From contig DEKL01000092.1 of the NCBI GenBank assembly GCA_002353835.1, forward strand, positions 1,196 through 7,154: a stretch of 5,959 bases of DNA, read 5' to 3'. The notes beneath the pieces are model-generated. The model saw only the letters and a program-made list of their open reading frames with translations, was not told where the DNA came from and did no database searches. A program made the position numbers and the translations under genes. Positions 5,021 through 5,959 of this stretch are shown in pieces. How positions within the stretch are numbered: position 1 is the stretch's first letter; each line of letters begins with the position of its first letter. The DNA is from Alphaproteobacteria bacterium UBA2723. GTDB lineage: Bacteria; Pseudomonadota; Alphaproteobacteria; RF32; CAG-239.

Positions 5021-5085
5021 TAACAGCCTGACGGCTGTCGCCTGCACGGCGGGTGCCGCTCAGCGCGGGGCGGTGCGTGGCGCAC
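5021..5085. repeat. GC-rich multi-hairpin segment
   Basis: 49 of these 65 bases are G or C (about 75%), well above the surrounding sequence. It contains consecutive small stems: acagcc/ggctgt (5023-5038), cggc/gccg (5047-5058) and gtgcg/cgcac (5073-5085). It directly abuts the 4961-5019 inverted repeat and may be part of the same element. No reading frame here looks coding. Confidence 0.6.
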
Positions 5086-5132
5086 ATCCTTTTAAAAGAT
5101 AGGGGATAAGTGAAGAAATTATGTTAATTTGC

Positions 5133-5165
5133 TTGAAAAATCAGAAAAAAAGAGGCACATATAAA
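5133..5165 (+). promoter_or_regulatory. Weak candidate promoter for the ASADH-family gene
   Basis: TTGAAA (5133-5138) is followed by an A/T-rich stretch with overlapping -10 candidates, CATATA (5158-5163, 19-bp spacer) and TATAAA (5160-5165, 21-bp spacer). Both spacers are longer than usual, so this is only a suggestion. Confidence 0.3.
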
Positions 5166-5198
5166 ACAGTTACAGATAACATCAGGTGTTGATTGTTG

Positions 5199-5204
5199 AA
5201 AGGA
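5199..5204 (+). promoter_or_regulatory. Ribosome binding site AAAGGA of the ASADH-family gene
   Basis: AAAGGA lies 6 nt before the ATG at 5211 and fixes the start. The first residues (MVKIAVAG) match the usual beginning of this family. Confidence 0.75.
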
Positions 5205-5210
5205 ATACTT

Positions 5211-5959
5211 ATGGTCAAAATTGCAGTTGCCGGTGTCAAAGAAAGCGCAGGCAGAGAATTCTTAAATCTTTTGGCGGAAAATAATGTGCCGCTGTCTTCC
5301 GTGTTTGCATTAGAACCGAAATCTCCGCTCGGAACACAGGTCTCTTACGGCGAAGATGATGAAATTGACGTCTATTCTTTAGACGAATTTGATTTTTCTA
5401 AAGTTGATGTGGCGCTTTTTGCAACGACCAAAGAAGTTTCTAAACGCTTTATTAAAAGAGCCGCTACCGCCGGGGCTAAGGTTATTGACCTTTCCGGTGC
5501 GACTTTTACCGATAGCGAGGTGCCGCTTGTCATTAACGAAATTAACGGCGATTTGTTAAAAGCTGACCATAAGGTTTTCGGTGTGCCGTCTTCTATTGTT
5601 TATCAAACCTTATTACCGCTTTCCCATGTTATTAAACACCATGAGCTTAAACGCTTGGTTATCAATGTTTTCTGCTCCACATCCTATTACGGTCATCCGG
5701 CGATGGATGAACTCTTTACCCAGTCTCGCAAAATCTTCTTAAACGAGCCGTTGGTGGATCATGAGGAAATCTTTAAAAAGCAAATTGCATTTAATGTTTT
5801 GCCACAGGTGGGCGAGTTTATCGGTGATGAAACGGCGATGGAATGGTCCATCAATGCGGAAATTAAAAAGGTGTTGCAATCAGATATTAAAGTGCATGCT
5901 AACTCAGCCTTTGTGCCGACATTTATCGGTGATGCCGCATTTGTTAATGCCGAATTTAA
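5211..5959 (+). CDS. ASADH/USG-1 family protein, 3' end outside the window; predicted non-catalytic
   Basis: The 249 visible residues align along their length with aspartate-semialdehyde dehydrogenase, the NADPH enzyme that reduces aspartyl phosphate in lysine, threonine and methionine synthesis. Shared landmarks are MVKIAVAG, VSKRF..AATAGAKVIDLSG (76-96), EVPLVINEIN (103-112), AMDELFTQSR (164-173), KQIAFNVLP (190-198), IKVHA (226-230) and VNAEF (245-249). The active site is not conserved. The NPNCST loop reads GVPSSI (124-129), with Ser128 at the Cys position; the Gln 27 residues later is Cys155; the Arg is Phe234 and the His seven further on is Asp241. The glycine-rich GATGxVG loop reads GVKESAG (8-14). 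E. coli Usg, an ASADH homologue, also lacks the catalytic Cys as I recall it, so a USG-1-like paralogue is the best match. Automatic annotation may call it asd. The frame is open to the window edge, where roughly 80-100 residues are missing. Role unknown. Confidence 0.85.
   Translation, partial: MVKIAVAGVKESAGREFLNLLAENNVPLSSVFALEPKSPLGTQVSYGEDDEIDVYSLDEFDFSKVDVALFATTKEVSKRFIKRAATAGAKVIDLSGATFTDSEVPLVINEINGDLLKADHKVFGVPSSIVYQTLLPLSHVIKHHELKRLVINVFCSTSYYGHPAMDELFTQSRKIFLNEPLVDHEEIFKKQIAFNVLPQVGEFIGDETAMEWSINAEIKKVLQSDIKVHANSAFVPTFIGDAAFVNAEF

Noticed and set aside
4819..5031. 70-codon plus-strand frame upstream of the ASADH-family gene
   Set aside because: It runs through a promoter, a REP fragment and the inverted repeat, has no ribosome site and no recognisable protein features.
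5211..5959. Canonical aspartate-semialdehyde dehydrogenase (asd)
   Set aside because: The overall fold matches, but the catalytic Cys, Gln, Arg and His and the glycine-rich loop do not, so I did not assign the asd symbol.

Overview
The window reads as chromosomal DNA of a Gram-negative bacterium. The signs are two lipoproteins with signal peptidase II lipoboxes, a secreted protein with a type I signal peptide, sigma70-like promoters, and palindromic intergenic repeats of the general REP/MITE kind. By eye the genes have moderate to slightly low GC. The repeat cores (cattgcgaggagcg, and gatgctgaa..ttcagcat) and the small Cys-rich lipoproteins remind me of uncultured, possibly host-associated Alphaproteobacteria. 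That is an inference, not something the sequence proves.

Layout. (1) 39-599 (+): a small membrane-anchored or secreted protein of unknown function. It converges with (2) 619-1827 (-): a 402-residue all-helical repeat protein. The two share a bidirectional terminator at 580-616. (3) 1879-1943: a compact divergent promoter region in which the two -35 boxes form a perfect inverted repeat. It drives gene 2 leftward and (4) 1980-2393 (+) rightward, a Cys-rich lipoprotein with five CxxC motifs. (5) 2416-2450 terminator, then a 104-bp hairpin element at 2453-2556. (6) 2688-3263 (+): a second Cys-containing lipoprotein. (7) 3264-3819: no credible gene; a dense cluster of palindromic and direct repeats, including two identical 54-bp copies. 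(8) 3820-4812 (-): a secreted protein with an acidic tandem-repeat N-terminus and a beta-rich body, with its own terminator and promoter. (9) 4813-5210: intergenic, holding a truncated third copy of the repeat, a long inverted repeat and a 75% GC hairpin stretch. (10) 5211 to the window end (+): an aspartate-semialdehyde dehydrogenase (ASADH) family protein, cut by the window edge.

How it fits together. Four of the six genes encode exported proteins of unknown role. Each gene or divergent pair appears to be its own transcription unit, with terminators or repeat islands between. There is no visible pathway or operon logic. The most informative coding feature is the last gene. It keeps the ASADH scaffold, but all four catalytic positions and the glycine-rich nucleotide motif are altered, which points to a non-catalytic USG-1-like paralogue rather than the biosynthetic Asd enzyme. 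I see no phage, defence, CRISPR or transposase genes. The unusual content otherwise lies in the intergenic repeats.
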